From Sphingomonas palmae (GTDB lineage: Bacteria; Pseudomonadota; Alphaproteobacteria; Sphingomonadales; Sphingomonadaceae): a stretch of 64,000 nucleotides of DNA. Positions 26,195-36,565 of this stretch are shown here, one piece after another. The notes under the pieces are model-generated. The model was not told the origin of the DNA and did not search any database. It saw only the letters and a program-made list of their open reading frames with translations. Both the position numbers and the translations under genes were made by a program. How positions within the stretch are numbered: the first letter of the stretch is position 1; every line of letters begins with the position of its first letter. The stretch lies in assembly GCF_900109565.1 (NCBI RefSeq), contig NZ_FNZZ01000006.1:62001-126000 (forward strand), in the 5' to 3' direction.

Positions 26195-26245
26195 CACTTT
26201 CGTTTACGCTTTCGTATGTAGTCAAAACGCGTCAAAACGAAAGTG
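26195..26245. promoter_or_regulatory. Repeated GlpR/DeoR-type operators between glpD and glpK
   Basis: CACTTTCGTTT (26195-26205) is exactly inverted as AAACGAAAGTG (26235-26245). A second CTTTCGTA copy lies at 26209-26216, and GTCAAAACG is repeated at 26221 and 26231. TTTCG half-sites are what DeoR/GlpR regulators recognise, and the site spans the divergent promoter region. Confidence 0.65.
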
Positions 26246-26304
26246 TTGACGGAAGCACGTGGAGCGCGCGACTGCTGTGACCTGCGTAATTGAGAGGGTT
26301 AGCG

Positions 26305-27789
<1,485 letters not shown>

Positions 27790-27837
27790 TCGCTTGAGGA
27801 AAGCCTCGCCCCTTATGATCGCTTCACCGTGCGGCCG

Positions 27838-28983
27838 TCACGCCCGGCGAAGGAAACGAGTTGCCAACCAGCGCCTTGCCGGCTCGTCGAACAATTTGAG
27901 GCAAGCGAACGCGAGGATCACCGCCGTGATCACCAGACCAGCGCCGACCAGCGCAGATAGTATCGGCGACGGCTTCGTGTCCGCAACCCAGGCCGTGTAG
28001 ATGTAGATAAGCGGATAGTGGGTGATGTAGAGCGGAAAGGAGAGGTTGCCGAAGAAGCGCGCCACTCGCAGCGACGTGCCCTCCGCTCCACCGTCGCCTG
28101 CGCCAATCGCCACGATTAGCGGGAACAGGAGGATAACGCAGACGGCGTCGTACAATCCGTTCAGCCATAGATTATCGTGCCCGCCGAAACGCGGCAGGCT
28201 AACGGCCGTAATCAGGATCGCGCTGCTGATCGCGAACGCGTGCCGCATACTGATCCGCGCTCCCAGCCGCAGCATCAATACGCCGGCGAAGAAAGGGAAC
28301 AGGACACGCGTCAGCCCAATCCGAATACCGTTCGCGTCGAGCGCCCACCCACCGATGAAATCACCGCGCACGCTAAAGACGGCTAGGTAGATGGCCGCGC
28401 AAGCAAACAGCGCAACGAACATCGCCAATGCGCGGTTGGATAGCTTGCGAAAGGCGACGGCGTAGAGAACATTCGCGATGTATTCGTAGAAGAGCGACCA
28501 TTGCGGCCCGTTCAACGGATAGATTTCATCCCACCCGCGAATATCGGCGCTTTTCGGCAGCGGGATCATCACGAAACCGAGCAGCATGACGCCGATCACC
28601 TGCGCTACCGATACGTCAGGCATCTTTGGAAACACAGGAGAAGTCTGAAACGTAAATAATAGTGCTCCCAAGATGCTTCCGACGATCACCATCGGTTGCA
28701 AGCGGATCAGTCGGCGCTTTAGAAATCCGGCGAGGTCCATACCGCCCCAGCGATCGTCATAGGCGTAGGCGATGACAAAGCCTGAAAGCAGGAAGAAGAA
28801 ATCAACCGCGAGGTAGCCGTGGTTGATGATCTGTATCTGCGGATCACCGTTCGTGAACGTCTCGAAGACGTGAAAGAGCACCACCATGACCGATGCGACC
28901 CCTCGCAGGCCATCGAGGGAGACGTAATGGCGCTTCGTCGGTGAGACGGCGTTGGTCGATGTGGCAGCTTGGATCGCAGTCAT
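27838..28983 (-). CDS. Acyltransferase family 3 membrane protein (OafA/YrhL-like)
   Basis: A 381-residue integral membrane O-acyltransferase with about ten helices. The N-terminal block YVSLDGLRGVASVMVVLFHVFE holds the Arg and catalytic His, and FFFLLSGFVIAYAYDDRW is the second family signature. Such enzymes acetylate or acylate sugars of surface polysaccharide or lipids. The gene is visibly more AT-rich than its neighbours (for example around 28620-28680), which hints at transfer or weak selection. It stands alone between glpK and rpsI. Confidence 0.88.
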   Translation of the reverse strand: MTAIQAATSTNAVSPTKRHYVSLDGLRGVASVMVVLFHVFETFTNGDPQIQIINHGYLAVDFFFLLSGFVIAYAYDDRWGGMDLAGFLKRRLIRLQPMVIVGSILGALLFTFQTSPVFPKMPDVSVAQVIGVMLLGFVMIPLPKSADIRGWDEIYPLNGPQWSLFYEYIANVLYAVAFRKLSNRALAMFVALFACAAIYLAVFSVRGDFIGGWALDANGIRIGLTRVLFPFFAGVLMLRLGARISMRHAFAISSAILITAVSLPRFGGHDNLWLNGLYDAVCVILLFPLIVAIGAGDGGAEGTSLRVARFFGNLSFPLYITHYPLIYIYTAWVADTKPSPILSALVGAGLVITAVILAFACLKLFDEPARRWLATRFLRRA

Positions 28984-29104
28984 GTTCGACTTGTGAATGC
29001 GGAAGGCGGCTTAGGCAACGTAGCTCGGTGAACGGTTCGGCTCGCATGTGAAAACGCGGGCTACGCAAGCGCCGCTTGCCCGATCGGCCGTGTGCCAACC
29101 GCCA

Positions 29105-29136
29105 ACAAAAAGGGCGGCCCGTTGCCGGACCGCCCC
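29105..29136 (-). terminator. Intrinsic terminator of the rplM-rpsI operon
   Basis: On the minus strand GGGCGGTCC pairs with GGGCCGCCC (one G-U) around a CGGCAAC-like loop and is followed by TTTTTGTT. It lies about 25 bases after the rpsI stop. Confidence 0.7.
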
Positions 29137-29161
29137 CATGTACAACCGGGAAGGTTGAACC

Positions 29162-29710
29162 TTAGCGCTTCGAGAACTGGAAGCTGCGGCGTGCCTTGGC
29201 ACGGCCGTACTTCTTGCGCTCGACGACGCGCGGGTCGCGCGTCAGGAAGCCTGCGGCCTTGACCGGCGAGCGCAGGATCGGCTCGTACTTGGTCAGCGCC
29301 TGGCTGATGCCGTGCTTGACCGCGCCGGCCTGACCCGACAGGCCGCCGCCCTTGACAGTGCAGATCACGTCATACTGGCCCTCGCGCTCGGTAATGCCGA
29401 ACACCTGATTGATGACGAGGCGCAGCGTCGGACGCGCAAAATAGGTTTCCTGATCGCGACCGTTGATCGTGATCTTGCCCGAACCCGGCTTCAGCCAGAC
29501 GCGAGCGACCGCGTCCTTGCGGCGACCGGTGGCGTAGGCGCGGCCGTACTTGTCGAGTTCCTGCGCACGCAGCGGAGCGCGCTGTACCGGCTCGTCGATT
29601 TGACCGGCCATGTAAGCGTCGGCCTGGTTATCGGACGCGTCCTTCGCAGCGGTCGACTGCTGCTGCAGCGCGGCGCCGAGATCGGAAAGGGACTGGCGAT
29701 TGTCGGACAT
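29162..29710 (-). CDS. rpsI: 30S ribosomal protein S9 with a long N-terminal extension
   Basis: A 182-residue S9. The conserved body starts near residue 58 ([21 protein letters not shown]) and ends with the canonical [11 protein letters not shown] tail that reaches the P-site tRNA. The first 50 or so residues (rich in Gln, Ala, Asp) are not part of the standard 130-residue S9 and look disordered. The ATG at 29710 shares one base with the rplM stop (TAATG), so both genes are coupled; no later Met fits better. Confidence 0.93.
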   Translation of the reverse strand: MSDNRQSLSDLGAALQQQSTAAKDASDNQADAYMAGQIDEPVQRAPLRAQELDKYGRAYATGRRKDAVARVWLKPGSGKITINGRDQETYFARPTLRLVINQVFGITEREGQYDVICTVKGGGLSGQAGAVKHGISQALTKYEPILRSPVKAAGFLTRDPRVVERKKYGRAKARRSFQFSKR

Positions 29711-30189
29711 TATGCGCCCACCTTGTTCTTGCGGCTCATGCCGGCGATGTCGAGAACCTCGGGGTTCTGGGCTTCGTGCGGATGCTCGGCGCCCTTGAAG
29801 ATGCGCAGGTGGCGCATCTGCTCACGACCCAGCGGGCCGCGCGGGATCATGCGCTCGACGGCCTTTTCCAGCACGCGCTCGGGGAAGCGACCTTCCAGCA
29901 CCTTGGCCGCGGTCACGCCCTTGATGCCGCCGGCGTATCCGGTGTGCTTGTAATAGACCTTCTTCTCCGCCTTGTTCGACGTGAAGCGGATCTTGTCCGC
30001 GTTGATGACGATGACATTGTCACCGCAATCGACGTGGGGGGTGAAGCTCGTCTTGTGCTTGCCGCGCAGCACGTTGGCGATCACCACCGCCGCGCGACCG
30101 ACCACCAGGCCCTCCGCATCGACGATGTGCCACTTCTTCTCCACCTCGTGCGGCTTGGCCGACTTGGTGGTCTTCATCAGCGCCTTCAT
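29710..30189 (-). CDS. rplM: 50S ribosomal protein L13
   Basis: A 159-residue L13, with [35 protein letters not shown] and [19 protein letters not shown]13 is needed early in large-subunit assembly. It heads the universal rplM-rpsI operon. The chosen ATG at 30189 gives the N-terminus [12 protein letters not shown]; an in-frame upstream codon at 30210 and an ATG at 30177 are less likely. AAAGG lies 12 bases upstream. Confidence 0.95.
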   Translation of the reverse strand: MKALMKTTKSAKPHEVEKKWHIVDAEGLVVGRAAVVIANVLRGKHKTSFTPHVDCGDNVIVINADKIRFTSNKAEKKVYYKHTGYAGGIKGVTAAKVLEGRFPERVLEKAVERMIPRGPLGREQMRHLRIFKGAEHPHEAQNPEVLDIAGMSRKNKVGA

Positions 30190-30257
30190 GGGCCTAGTGA
30201 CCTTTATCAACGAAAAGAAAAGCGACGCGGCGAGGGTGCCCGCGCGTCGTTGCCGGC

Positions 30258-30286
30258 CAATTGCCGCCGTACGCCCGGCAAGTCAA
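30258..30286 (-). promoter_or_regulatory. Possible sigma-70 type promoter for rplM-rpsI
   Basis: On the minus strand TTGACT (30286-30281) is separated by 17 bases from CAATTG (30263-30258). This leaves a leader of about 60 bases before the rplM start. The -35 box is good, the -10 box weak. Confidence 0.4.
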
Positions 30287-30325
30287 GGTTTGCGCCACTT
30301 TGCTGACGGGTAACGGAATACCTGA

Positions 30326-31375
30326 CTACCCCGCGGTGCGTCGCGGCGTGCTGATCCCGTGCGCGGCAACCACGCTGGCGATCAGCAGCAGGGCGGCATT
30401 CGCCTGGTGCGCCACCGCGATCACGATCTCCACGCCCGACAGCAACGTCGCGATGCCGAGCGTGATCTGCAGCACGACGAGCGCGGCAACGGCGATTGCC
30501 GCACGCGGGTGACCGGCCGCCCGTGTGCGCCACGCCAGCCACAGCAGGCCGCCCGCCGCGGCAAAGGCCAGCCAGCGGTGGATGAACTGCACGACGATCG
30601 GATTGTCGACGAGGTTGGCAGCGCCGGGGCTGAGCATGGGCACGCCCGCGGGGAACAGTGTGTCGCCCATCAGCGGCCAGCTCGCAAAGGCGTAGCCTGC
30701 GTCGAGTCCGGCGGTGAACGCACCATAAGTAATCTGCGTGAACAGCAGCAGCAGCGCGGCGGCGGCCCCGAGCGCAAGGTGAGCGGGACGCTCCAGCGGG
30801 GAGGCGGCGAGCGAGCGCAGGTCGCGCGCGGTCCAGACGATCCCGGCCAGGATGGTCAGCGCGGTGACGAGGTGCACCGCCAGGCGCACGTGGCTGACAT
30901 CGGTTCGCACCGACAGGCCCGAGGCGACCATCCACCAGCCGATTGCACCCTGCAGCCCGCCGAGCGCGAGCAGGGCGGTAAGCCGCCAGCCATAGCCAAC
31001 TGGGATGCGTCGGCGCAGCGCGAACCAGATCAGCGGCAGCGCGAACGCCATCCCGATTACGCGCCCAAGCACGCGGTGGAGATACTCCCAGAAAAAGATT
31101 GCCTTGAACCCGTCGAGCGTCATGCCGCGATTGAGCTGCTGATACTCTGGAATACGCTGGTAATTCGCAAACTCGGCCTGCCACTGCGCGGTGGTGAGCG
31201 GAGGAATGATCCCGCTGACCGGCTTCCACTCGGTGATCGACAGACCCGATTCGGTCAGCCGCGTGATGCCGCCGACAACCACCATCGCGACGATCAGCGC
31301 CGCCACCGCATATAGCCAGCGCGCGATCGCGAGCGGACGCGCGGTCGTCGAATATCCGGGGGTCGCCTGAAGCAT
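30326..31375 (-). CDS. ctaA: Heme A synthase (COX15/CtaA family)
   Basis: A 349-residue membrane protein with about eight helices, which converts heme O to heme A for cytochrome c oxidase. Family blocks are VVVGGITRLTESGLSITEWKP, FWEYLHRVLGRVIG, GALQGAIGWWMVASGL (in the form GLQGAIGWWMVASGL), VQFIHRWLAF near the end, and conserved His at the heme sites. The ATG at 31375 follows AGAGGGCGG. It is divergent from the MerC-like gene. Confidence 0.94.
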   Translation of the reverse strand: MLQATPGYSTTARPLAIARWLYAVAALIVAMVVVGGITRLTESGLSITEWKPVSGIIPPLTTAQWQAEFANYQRIPEYQQLNRGMTLDGFKAIFFWEYLHRVLGRVIGMAFALPLIWFALRRRIPVGYGWRLTALLALGGLQGAIGWWMVASGLSVRTDVSHVRLAVHLVTALTILAGIVWTARDLRSLAASPLERPAHLALGAAAALLLLFTQITYGAFTAGLDAGYAFASWPLMGDTLFPAGVPMLSPGAANLVDNPIVVQFIHRWLAFAAAGGLLWLAWRTRAAGHPRAAIAVAALVVLQITLGIATLLSGVEIVIAVAHQANAALLLIASVVAAHGISTPRRTAG

Positions 31376-31424
31376 CCGCCCTCTATACGCCGCCTGGATC
31401 GGGGCGTCGATGACGCGGCGATGA

Positions 31425-31452
31425 GACAAAATGTCCCATGTGATATTGTATC
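31425..31452. promoter_or_regulatory. Tandem palindromes before merC-like/zur-like genes, possible Zur or Fur-type operator
   Basis: Two perfect short palindromes, GACAAAATGTC (31425-31435) and GATATTGTATC (31442-31452), lie 17 bases centre to centre in an AT-rich stretch of the ctaA/merC divergent region. Their flanks, GAGA and TCTC, also mirror each other. The downstream genes include a Fur-family regulator, so autoregulation is likely. No close match to a standard Zur box was confirmed. Confidence 0.42.
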
Positions 31453-31482
31453 TCGGTCGAAGCTGGCCTAGATGTCGGTGCG

Positions 31483-31878
31483 ATGGCGCAGCGCACCACC
31501 TCGACCGACACGACGGCGCCGGGTAGTCGGCTCGACCGTTGGGCGATCTGGCTGTCCGCGGCCTGTCTGGCGCATTGTGTCGCGACCACGGTTCTGGTCG
31601 CGGTCCTGTCGACGGCGGGAGGGCTGCTCGGCAATCCGCTCATCCACGAGGTCGGCCTCGTGCTCGCGATCCTGATCGGTGCGGTCGCGTTCGGAAAAGG
31701 AGTCGTGGCGCACGGTCGACCGCTGCCGCTGCTGCTCGGCGGGGCCGGGCTGACGATGATGGCCGCGGCGGTGACCGTGCCGCACGGCGCGCATCATCTC
31801 GCCGAAAGCGCGCTGACGATCGCCGGCGTGGTGGTGCTCGCAACCGGACACGCGCTCAACCGGCATCGCCACGCCTGA
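31483..31878 (+). CDS. MerC-domain membrane protein
   Basis: A 131-residue protein with about four membrane helices. The N-terminal helix carries the MerC-type paired residues CLAHC (Cys-x-x-x-Cys). MerC proteins were described as mercury-uptake proteins; in chromosomes of sphingomonads and relatives they sit beside zinc regulators, and the gene here is 59 bases before the Zur-like gene, with no mer genes around. A zinc-related role is therefore more likely, by context only. The C-terminus is His-rich (HALNRHRHA). Confidence 0.75.
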   Translation: MAQRTTSTDTTAPGSRLDRWAIWLSAACLAHCVATTVLVAVLSTAGGLLGNPLIHEVGLVLAILIGAVAFGKGVVAHGRPLPLLLGGAGLTMMAAAVTVPHGAHHLAESALTIAGVVVLATGHALNRHRHA

Positions 31879-31936
31879 GCGCTGCGCCGTCTACGGTCGC
31901 TTGCCGCATCGTCGCGATCTTCCTATCTCGATCGGC

Positions 31937-32407
31937 ATGGCGGGGCACGATCATCTTGAGAGCGGCAGTGAGGAACTGACCCGCGCGGCGCAGGCGCAAC
32001 TGGAGCAATCGGGCGAGCAGTGGACCAAGATGCGCGAGAGCGTGTTCACCGCGCTCGCCGGGTTCAGCCGGCCTGCCTCCGCCTATGACATCGCCGAGGC
32101 GGTCTCGCTGGCGCAGGACCGCCGCGTCGCCGCGAACAGCGTGTATCGCATTCTCGATCTGTTCGTCGGCAATAACTTGGCGCGCCGGGTCGAGAGCGAG
32201 AATGCGTATGTCGCGAACACGCATCCTAATTGCCGTCACGACTGCATCTTCCTCGTTTGCGACGCGTGCGGCACTACCACTCACCTAGACAACGATAGCA
32301 TCACCGCTGCCGTCCGCACGGCGGCGAGCGATGCCGGGTTCACGCCCGAACGCCCCGTGATCGAGGTTCGCGGACGCTGTGCCGCCTGCACGGCCGGGAG
32401 CAACTGA
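31937..32407 (+). CDS. zur: Fur-family regulator, probably Zur
   Basis: A 156-residue Fur-type repressor. The winged helix contains RPASAYDIAEAVS and VYRILDLFV; the dimer domain has NTHPNCRHDCIFLVCDACGTTTHL (in parts: HDCIFLVCDACG) and a second RGRCAACT pair near the end. The two CxxC pairs form the structural zinc site. The length, the C-terminal CAAC pair and the merC-like neighbour suit zinc-sensing Zur better than Fur. The ATG at 31937 is chosen over an upstream in-frame ATG because the N-terminus fits. Confidence 0.78.
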   Translation: MAGHDHLESGSEELTRAAQAQLEQSGEQWTKMRESVFTALAGFSRPASAYDIAEAVSLAQDRRVAANSVYRILDLFVGNNLARRVESENAYVANTHPNCRHDCIFLVCDACGTTTHLDNDSITAAVRTAASDAGFTPERPVIEVRGRCAACTAGSN

Positions 32408-32481
32408 CCGCTCCGGCGCGAGATGCTGCCTGGTAGATCGTTGCAATCGACACGACGCATCGGCTGGTCTATCCGGCCGTG

Positions 32482-34416
32482 ATGGCCAATGTTCCCGTGA
32501 CGCCGCTGCTCGACACCGTCCACTCGCCCGCCGACCTTCGCAAGCTCTCGCCGGAGCAATTGCCGCAGCTGGCAGACGAATTGCGGCAGGAGACGATCTC
32601 TGCCGTTGGCACGACTGGCGGGCATTTGGGCTCGGGACTCGGCGTGGTCGAGCTGACGACCGCGATCCACTACGTGTTCGACACGCCGCGCGACCGGCTG
32701 ATCTGGGACGTCGGCCATCAATGCTATCCGCACAAGATTCTGACCGGGCGGCGTGACCGCATTCGCACGCTGCGTCAGGGCGGTGGTCTATCGGGCTTTA
32801 CCAAGCGGAGCGAGAGCGAATACGACCCGTTTGGCGCGGCGCACTCCTCGACCTCGATCTCCGCCGCGCTCGGCTTCGCGATTGCCAACAAGCTCGCGGG
32901 CACGCCCGGCAAGGGCATTGCGGTGATCGGCGACGGCGCGATGAGCGCGGGCATGGCATACGAGGCGATGAACAACGCCGAAGCCGCGGGAAACCGGCTG
33001 GTCGTCATCCTGAATGACAACGACATGTCGATCGCGCCACCTGTCGGTGGGCTGTCCGCCTATCTGTCCCGCATGGTATCGAGCCGCGAGTTCCTGAGCT
33101 TGCGCGAGCTAATGAAGAAGGTCGCGCGCAAGCTGCCGCGCCCGTTCCACTCCGCCGCGCGCAAGACCGACGAATTCGCCCGCGGGATGACGATGGGCGG
33201 CACCTTGTTCGAGGAATTGGGCTTCTACTATGTCGGCCCGATCGACGGCCACAATCTCGAGCATCTGATCCCGGTGCTGGAAAACGTCCGCGACGCGGAG
33301 GAGGGCCCGATCCTCGTTCACGTCGTGACCAAGAAAGGCAAGGGCTATGCCCCCGCCGAGGCCGCGGCGGACAAGTACCACGGCGTGCAGAAGTTCGACG
33401 TCATCACGGGCGCTCAGGCAAAGGCACCCCCGGGACCGCCGCAATATCAGAACGTGTTTGGCGAGGCGCTGACCAAGGAAGCGGCGAACGATCCACGTAT
33501 CTGCGCGATCACCGCGGCGATGCCGTCGGGCACCGGACTCGACAAGTTCGCGAACGCCTATCCCGATCGCTTCTTCGATGTCGGCATTGCCGAACAGCAC
33601 GCGGTGACTTTCGCCGCCGGGCTCGCCGCGCAGGGCATGCGGCCGTTCGCGGCGATCTACTCGACCTTCCTGCAACGCGCCTACGATCAGGTCGTCCACG
33701 ACGTGGCGATCCAGAACCTGCCGGTGCGCTTCGCGATCGACCGTGCTGGCCTCGTCGGCGCCGACGGCGCGACCCACGCGGGCAGCTTCGACGTGACATA
33801 CCTGGCGACGCTGCCGAACTTCGTCGTCATGGCGGCGGCGGACGAGGCAGAGCTGGTTCACATGGTCCACACCTGCGTCGAGCACGATTCCGGCCCGATC
33901 GCGGTGCGCTATCCGCGCGGCAACGGCACCGGCGTCGCGCTGCCCGAGACGCCCGAATTGCTCGAGATCGGCAAGGGCCGGATCGTGCGCGAGGGCAAGA
34001 AGGTCGCGATCCTGTCGCTCGGTACCCGGCTGAGTGAGGCGATGCGCGCCGCCGACACGCTCGACGCGCGCGGGCTGTCGACCACGGTCGCCGACCTTCG
34101 CTTCGCCAAGCCGCTCGACAATGCGCTGATCCGGCGCCTGCTGACCAGCCACGAGGTCGCGGTGACGATCGAGGAGAATGCGGTCGGCGGCCTCGGCGCG
34201 CACGTGCTGACGATGGCCTCCGACGAGGGACTGACCGACGCAGGACTCAAAATCCGCACGATGCGCCTGCCCGACCTGTTCCAGGATCAGGACAAGCCCG
34301 AGGTGCAGTACGCGCAGGCCGGGCTCGACGCTGAGGCGATCGTCGACACGGTGTTGAAGGCGCTGCGCTACAACGAGGCTGGACACGGCGGGGCGGGTCA
34401 GGCGGCGAGCGCCTGA
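32482..34416 (+). CDS. dxs: 1-deoxy-D-xylulose-5-phosphate synthase
   Basis: A 644-residue thiamine-diphosphate enzyme that condenses pyruvate and glyceraldehyde 3-phosphate, the first step of MEP isoprenoid synthesis (precursors of carotenoids, ubiquinone and hopanoids). Motifs: [29 protein letters not shown], the ThDP motif [15 protein letters not shown] and [13 protein letters not shown] with the catalytic Glu. It begins with an ATG at 32482, next to an in-frame GTG. The downstream small membrane protein starts 22 bases later and may be co-transcribed. Confidence 0.96.
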   Translation: MANVPVTPLLDTVHSPADLRKLSPEQLPQLADELRQETISAVGTTGGHLGSGLGVVELTTAIHYVFDTPRDRLIWDVGHQCYPHKILTGRRDRIRTLRQGGGLSGFTKRSESEYDPFGAAHSSTSISAALGFAIANKLAGTPGKGIAVIGDGAMSAGMAYEAMNNAEAAGNRLVVILNDNDMSIAPPVGGLSAYLSRMVSSREFLSLRELMKKVARKLPRPFHSAARKTDEFARGMTMGGTLFEELGFYYVGPIDGHNLEHLIPVLENVRDAEEGPILVHVVTKKGKGYAPAEAAADKYHGVQKFDVITGAQAKAPPGPPQYQNVFGEALTKEAANDPRICAITAAMPSGTGLDKFANAYPDRFFDVGIAEQHAVTFAAGLAAQGMRPFAAIYSTFLQRAYDQVVHDVAIQNLPVRFAIDRAGLVGADGATHAGSFDVTYLATLPNFVVMAAADEAELVHMVHTCVEHDSGPIAVRYPRGNGTGVALPETPELLEIGKGRIVREGKKVAILSLGTRLSEAMRAADTLDARGLSTTVADLRFAKPLDNALIRRLLTSHEVAVTIEENAVGGLGAHVLTMASDEGLTDAGLKIRTMRLPDLFQDQDKPEVQYAQAGLDAEAIVDTVLKALRYNEAGHGGAGQAASA

Positions 34417-34438
34417 TCGCTCAATCGTTCTGTTCCCC

Positions 34439-34831
34439 ATGACCGGGTGGCAGAAAGTCGCGGCGTTGACCGCGCTCTACGTCGTCGGGCTGTTGTGGGT
34501 GAACTGGACGATGGTGCGCCGCGTCCGCCACGCGCAGGCGGTCAGAGCGGCGTGGACCGCGGAAGAGTTCGACGCGGTGTTCGCCGACTGTGACCCGCGC
34601 GTCGCGCCCGCGGTGCGCGCCGCGGTCGCGCCGCTCTACGGCGAGGGCGTGGTGCCGCGGCCTGAGGACACGCTCAAACGCTTCCTCAAGCTCGATAGCG
34701 GCGAGATCGAGGATCTGGCGAACGCGGTCGTTTACGGGCTCGCGCCCGATGCCCCAGAGGCGCGGGTGATCCCCGCGCTGCCCGACATCGCCGCGCTGAC
34801 CCGCTACGTCGACGCGCGGCTCCGCGGCTAG
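34439..34831 (+). CDS. Hypothetical protein with one N-terminal membrane helix
   Basis: A 130-residue protein I do not recognise. Residues about 5-25 form a membrane helix (KVAALTALYVVGLLWVNW), followed by a short basic stretch (RRVRH) that would lie in the cytosol. The rest is soluble, acidic and helical, with DTLKRFLKLDSGEIEDLANAV as a compact domain. It follows dxs by 22 bases and overlaps the 3' end of the hydrolase gene by 4 bases on the other strand. Function unknown. Confidence 0.65.
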   Translation: MTGWQKVAALTALYVVGLLWVNWTMVRRVRHAQAVRAAWTAEEFDAVFADCDPRVAPAVRAAVAPLYGEGVVPRPEDTLKRFLKLDSGEIEDLANAVVYGLAPDAPEARVIPALPDIAALTRYVDARLRG

Positions 34832-35493
34832 CCGAGCGGCAGGCGATCGTCGCGGTCGCGCGGAAGCGAGAGGATCGCGCGCGCATCGCCGGGTGATCGC
34901 ACTTCGCCATGTGGTCCGCCCGCGGCGGCCAGCACGCGGTCGAGCAGCTCCTGCCCCTCCGGCCAGTGTCCCAGGCCGCTCGCAGCATTGAGGTGGCCCT
35001 GCGGTCCCGCGTCGACGAAATGGCTGCCCCAATCGACCGCCAGACTGTGCGCGCGGTCAAGGTCGATCCAGGGATCGTCGCCCGACGCGACCACGATCGA
35101 CGGGAACGGCAGCGGCTGCTTGGGCGCTGGCGCGAAGGGCGCGAGCTCGACCGCGACCTGCGGGCGATCGACATCGGCGGGGGCGACCAGCAGCGCGCCC
35201 GCGACCGGCCAGCCGTAAGGCTGCGGGCTCATCGTCGCCCACCAAGCGACCGCGATGCAGCCGAGCGAATGCGCAACGAGGATAACGGGCGCACGCGCTG
35301 ACGAAACTGCCTGATCGAGCTTGGTCACCCACGTGTTGCGGTGCGGGCGTTCCCACATGCCGAGATCGACGCGCCTCGTGTCAGGGCGGCTCTTCTCCCA
35401 CAAGCTCTGCCAGTGCGCGGAGCCGGAGCCGCCGAGACCGGGTACGGTGAGGATCGTCGGGGTCACTGCCAGGTCGGACATCGCGCGTGCCAT
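34828..35493 (-). CDS. RBBP9/YdeN-family serine hydrolase
   Basis: A 221-residue alpha/beta hydrolase. The N-terminal block LTVPGLGGSGSAHWQSLWE is diagnostic of the RBBP9/YdeN family, the nucleophile is Ser in VAHSLGCIA, and the C-terminal His lies in QGHLNAASGLG. The ATG at 35493 has a very strong ribosome site (AAGGAGGTGACGC). Substrates of the family are poorly known. Confidence 0.88.
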   Translation of the reverse strand: MARAMSDLAVTPTILTVPGLGGSGSAHWQSLWEKSRPDTRRVDLGMWERPHRNTWVTKLDQAVSSARAPVILVAHSLGCIAVAWWATMSPQPYGWPVAGALLVAPADVDRPQVAVELAPFAPAPKQPLPFPSIVVASGDDPWIDLDRAHSLAVDWGSHFVDAGPQGHLNAASGLGHWPEGQELLDRVLAAAGGPHGEVRSPGDARAILSLPRDRDDRLPLG

Positions 35494-35728
35494 GCGTCAC
35501 CTCCTTGTTCGCCGGCGCGTCGGAAACGGCCGGCAGGGCGAGGCCGCGGCGCAGTCTAGGGGGTCGGCACCACCGCGGCCTCATCCAAACGGTATTATCT
35601 ACTAAGTCGATGGACAATCGTGCGGTGCAGCATTTCGCATGAGACGACACGCGGCTGCGACGATGCGTTTTCGCAGGACATGCTGAAAACGCTGTCAGAT
35701 CGAGATCGGGTCGCGGTAAGGCGCGGCG

Positions 35729-36505
35729 ATGCCGAAACAACGCGCCGATCAGATGCTGGTGGACCGTGGTCTGGCCGAGTCGCGCGCGCGCGCGCAGGCG
35801 CTGATCATGGCAGGGCTGGTGTTCGCGGGCGATCGAAAGGTGGATAAGCCGGGGCAGGCGCTGGCCGATGACGCATTGCTCGACGTGCGTGGTCGCGATC
35901 ACCCTTGGGTTTCGCGCGGCGGCGTGAAGCTGGCGCACGGGCTCGATCATTTCGGCTGGGACGTGGGCGACGCGATCGCGATCGACGTGGGCTCGTCGAC
36001 CGGCGGCTTCACCGATGTGCTGCTGACCCGCGGTGCGGCCCGCGTCTACGCGGTCGACAGCGGCAGTAACCAGTTGGCGTGGAAGCTCAGGCAGGACCCG
36101 CGCGTAATCGTACACGAACAGACCAGCGCACGCATTCTGACCGACGCGCACGTGCCGGAGGCCGTCGACCTGGTCGTGTGCGACGCGAGCTTCATCGGGC
36201 TGGCCAAGGTGCTCGACGTGCCGCTCGGCTTCGTGCGTCGGGGCGGGCGCGTGCTCGCGCTCATAAAGCCGCAGTTCGAGGCCGGACGCGAAGAGGTGGG
36301 CAAGGGTGGCGTGGTGCGCGATCCAGCAGTGCACGCGCGCGTTTGCGATGAGGTGGCCAGTTGGTTCACCGCGCGTGGCTGGATGGTGCAGGGGATCACC
36401 GAAAGTCCGATCACCGGCCCGAACGGCAACGTCGAATTCCTGATCGCCGCCACGCGGCCTGCCGCAGCGCCGATCATTGATCCAACCCGGAACGGGGGTG
36501 CGTAA
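35729..36505 (+). CDS. tlyA: TlyA-family rRNA 2'-O-methyltransferase / hemolysin-like
   Basis: A 258-residue protein with an S4 RNA-binding domain at the N-terminus (RADQMLVDRGLAESRARAQALIMAG) and an FtsJ-like methyltransferase domain: AIDVGSSTGGFTDVLL for SAM binding and the K-D-K-E catalytic residues spread through the second half. TlyA methylates ribose 2'-OH of 16S and 23S rRNA in mycobacteria. A strong promoter is not visible in the 235 bases upstream. It precedes tspO by 60 bases. Confidence 0.88.
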   Translation: MPKQRADQMLVDRGLAESRARAQALIMAGLVFAGDRKVDKPGQALADDALLDVRGRDHPWVSRGGVKLAHGLDHFGWDVGDAIAIDVGSSTGGFTDVLLTRGAARVYAVDSGSNQLAWKLRQDPRVIVHEQTSARILTDAHVPEAVDLVVCDASFIGLAKVLDVPLGFVRRGGRVLALIKPQFEAGREEVGKGGVVRDPAVHARVCDEVASWFTARGWMVQGITESPITGPNGNVEFLIAATRPAAAPIIDPTRNGGA

Positions 36506-36565
36506 TAGGTGGTTTACGCGCGCGCGCCGATCGTGCACCGGCGCCACGACCGAAAGGGGATTACA

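Noticed and set aside
35620..35847. A 75-codon plus frame upstream of tlyA
   Set aside because: It runs across the tlyA start in another frame with a biased, motif-free composition.
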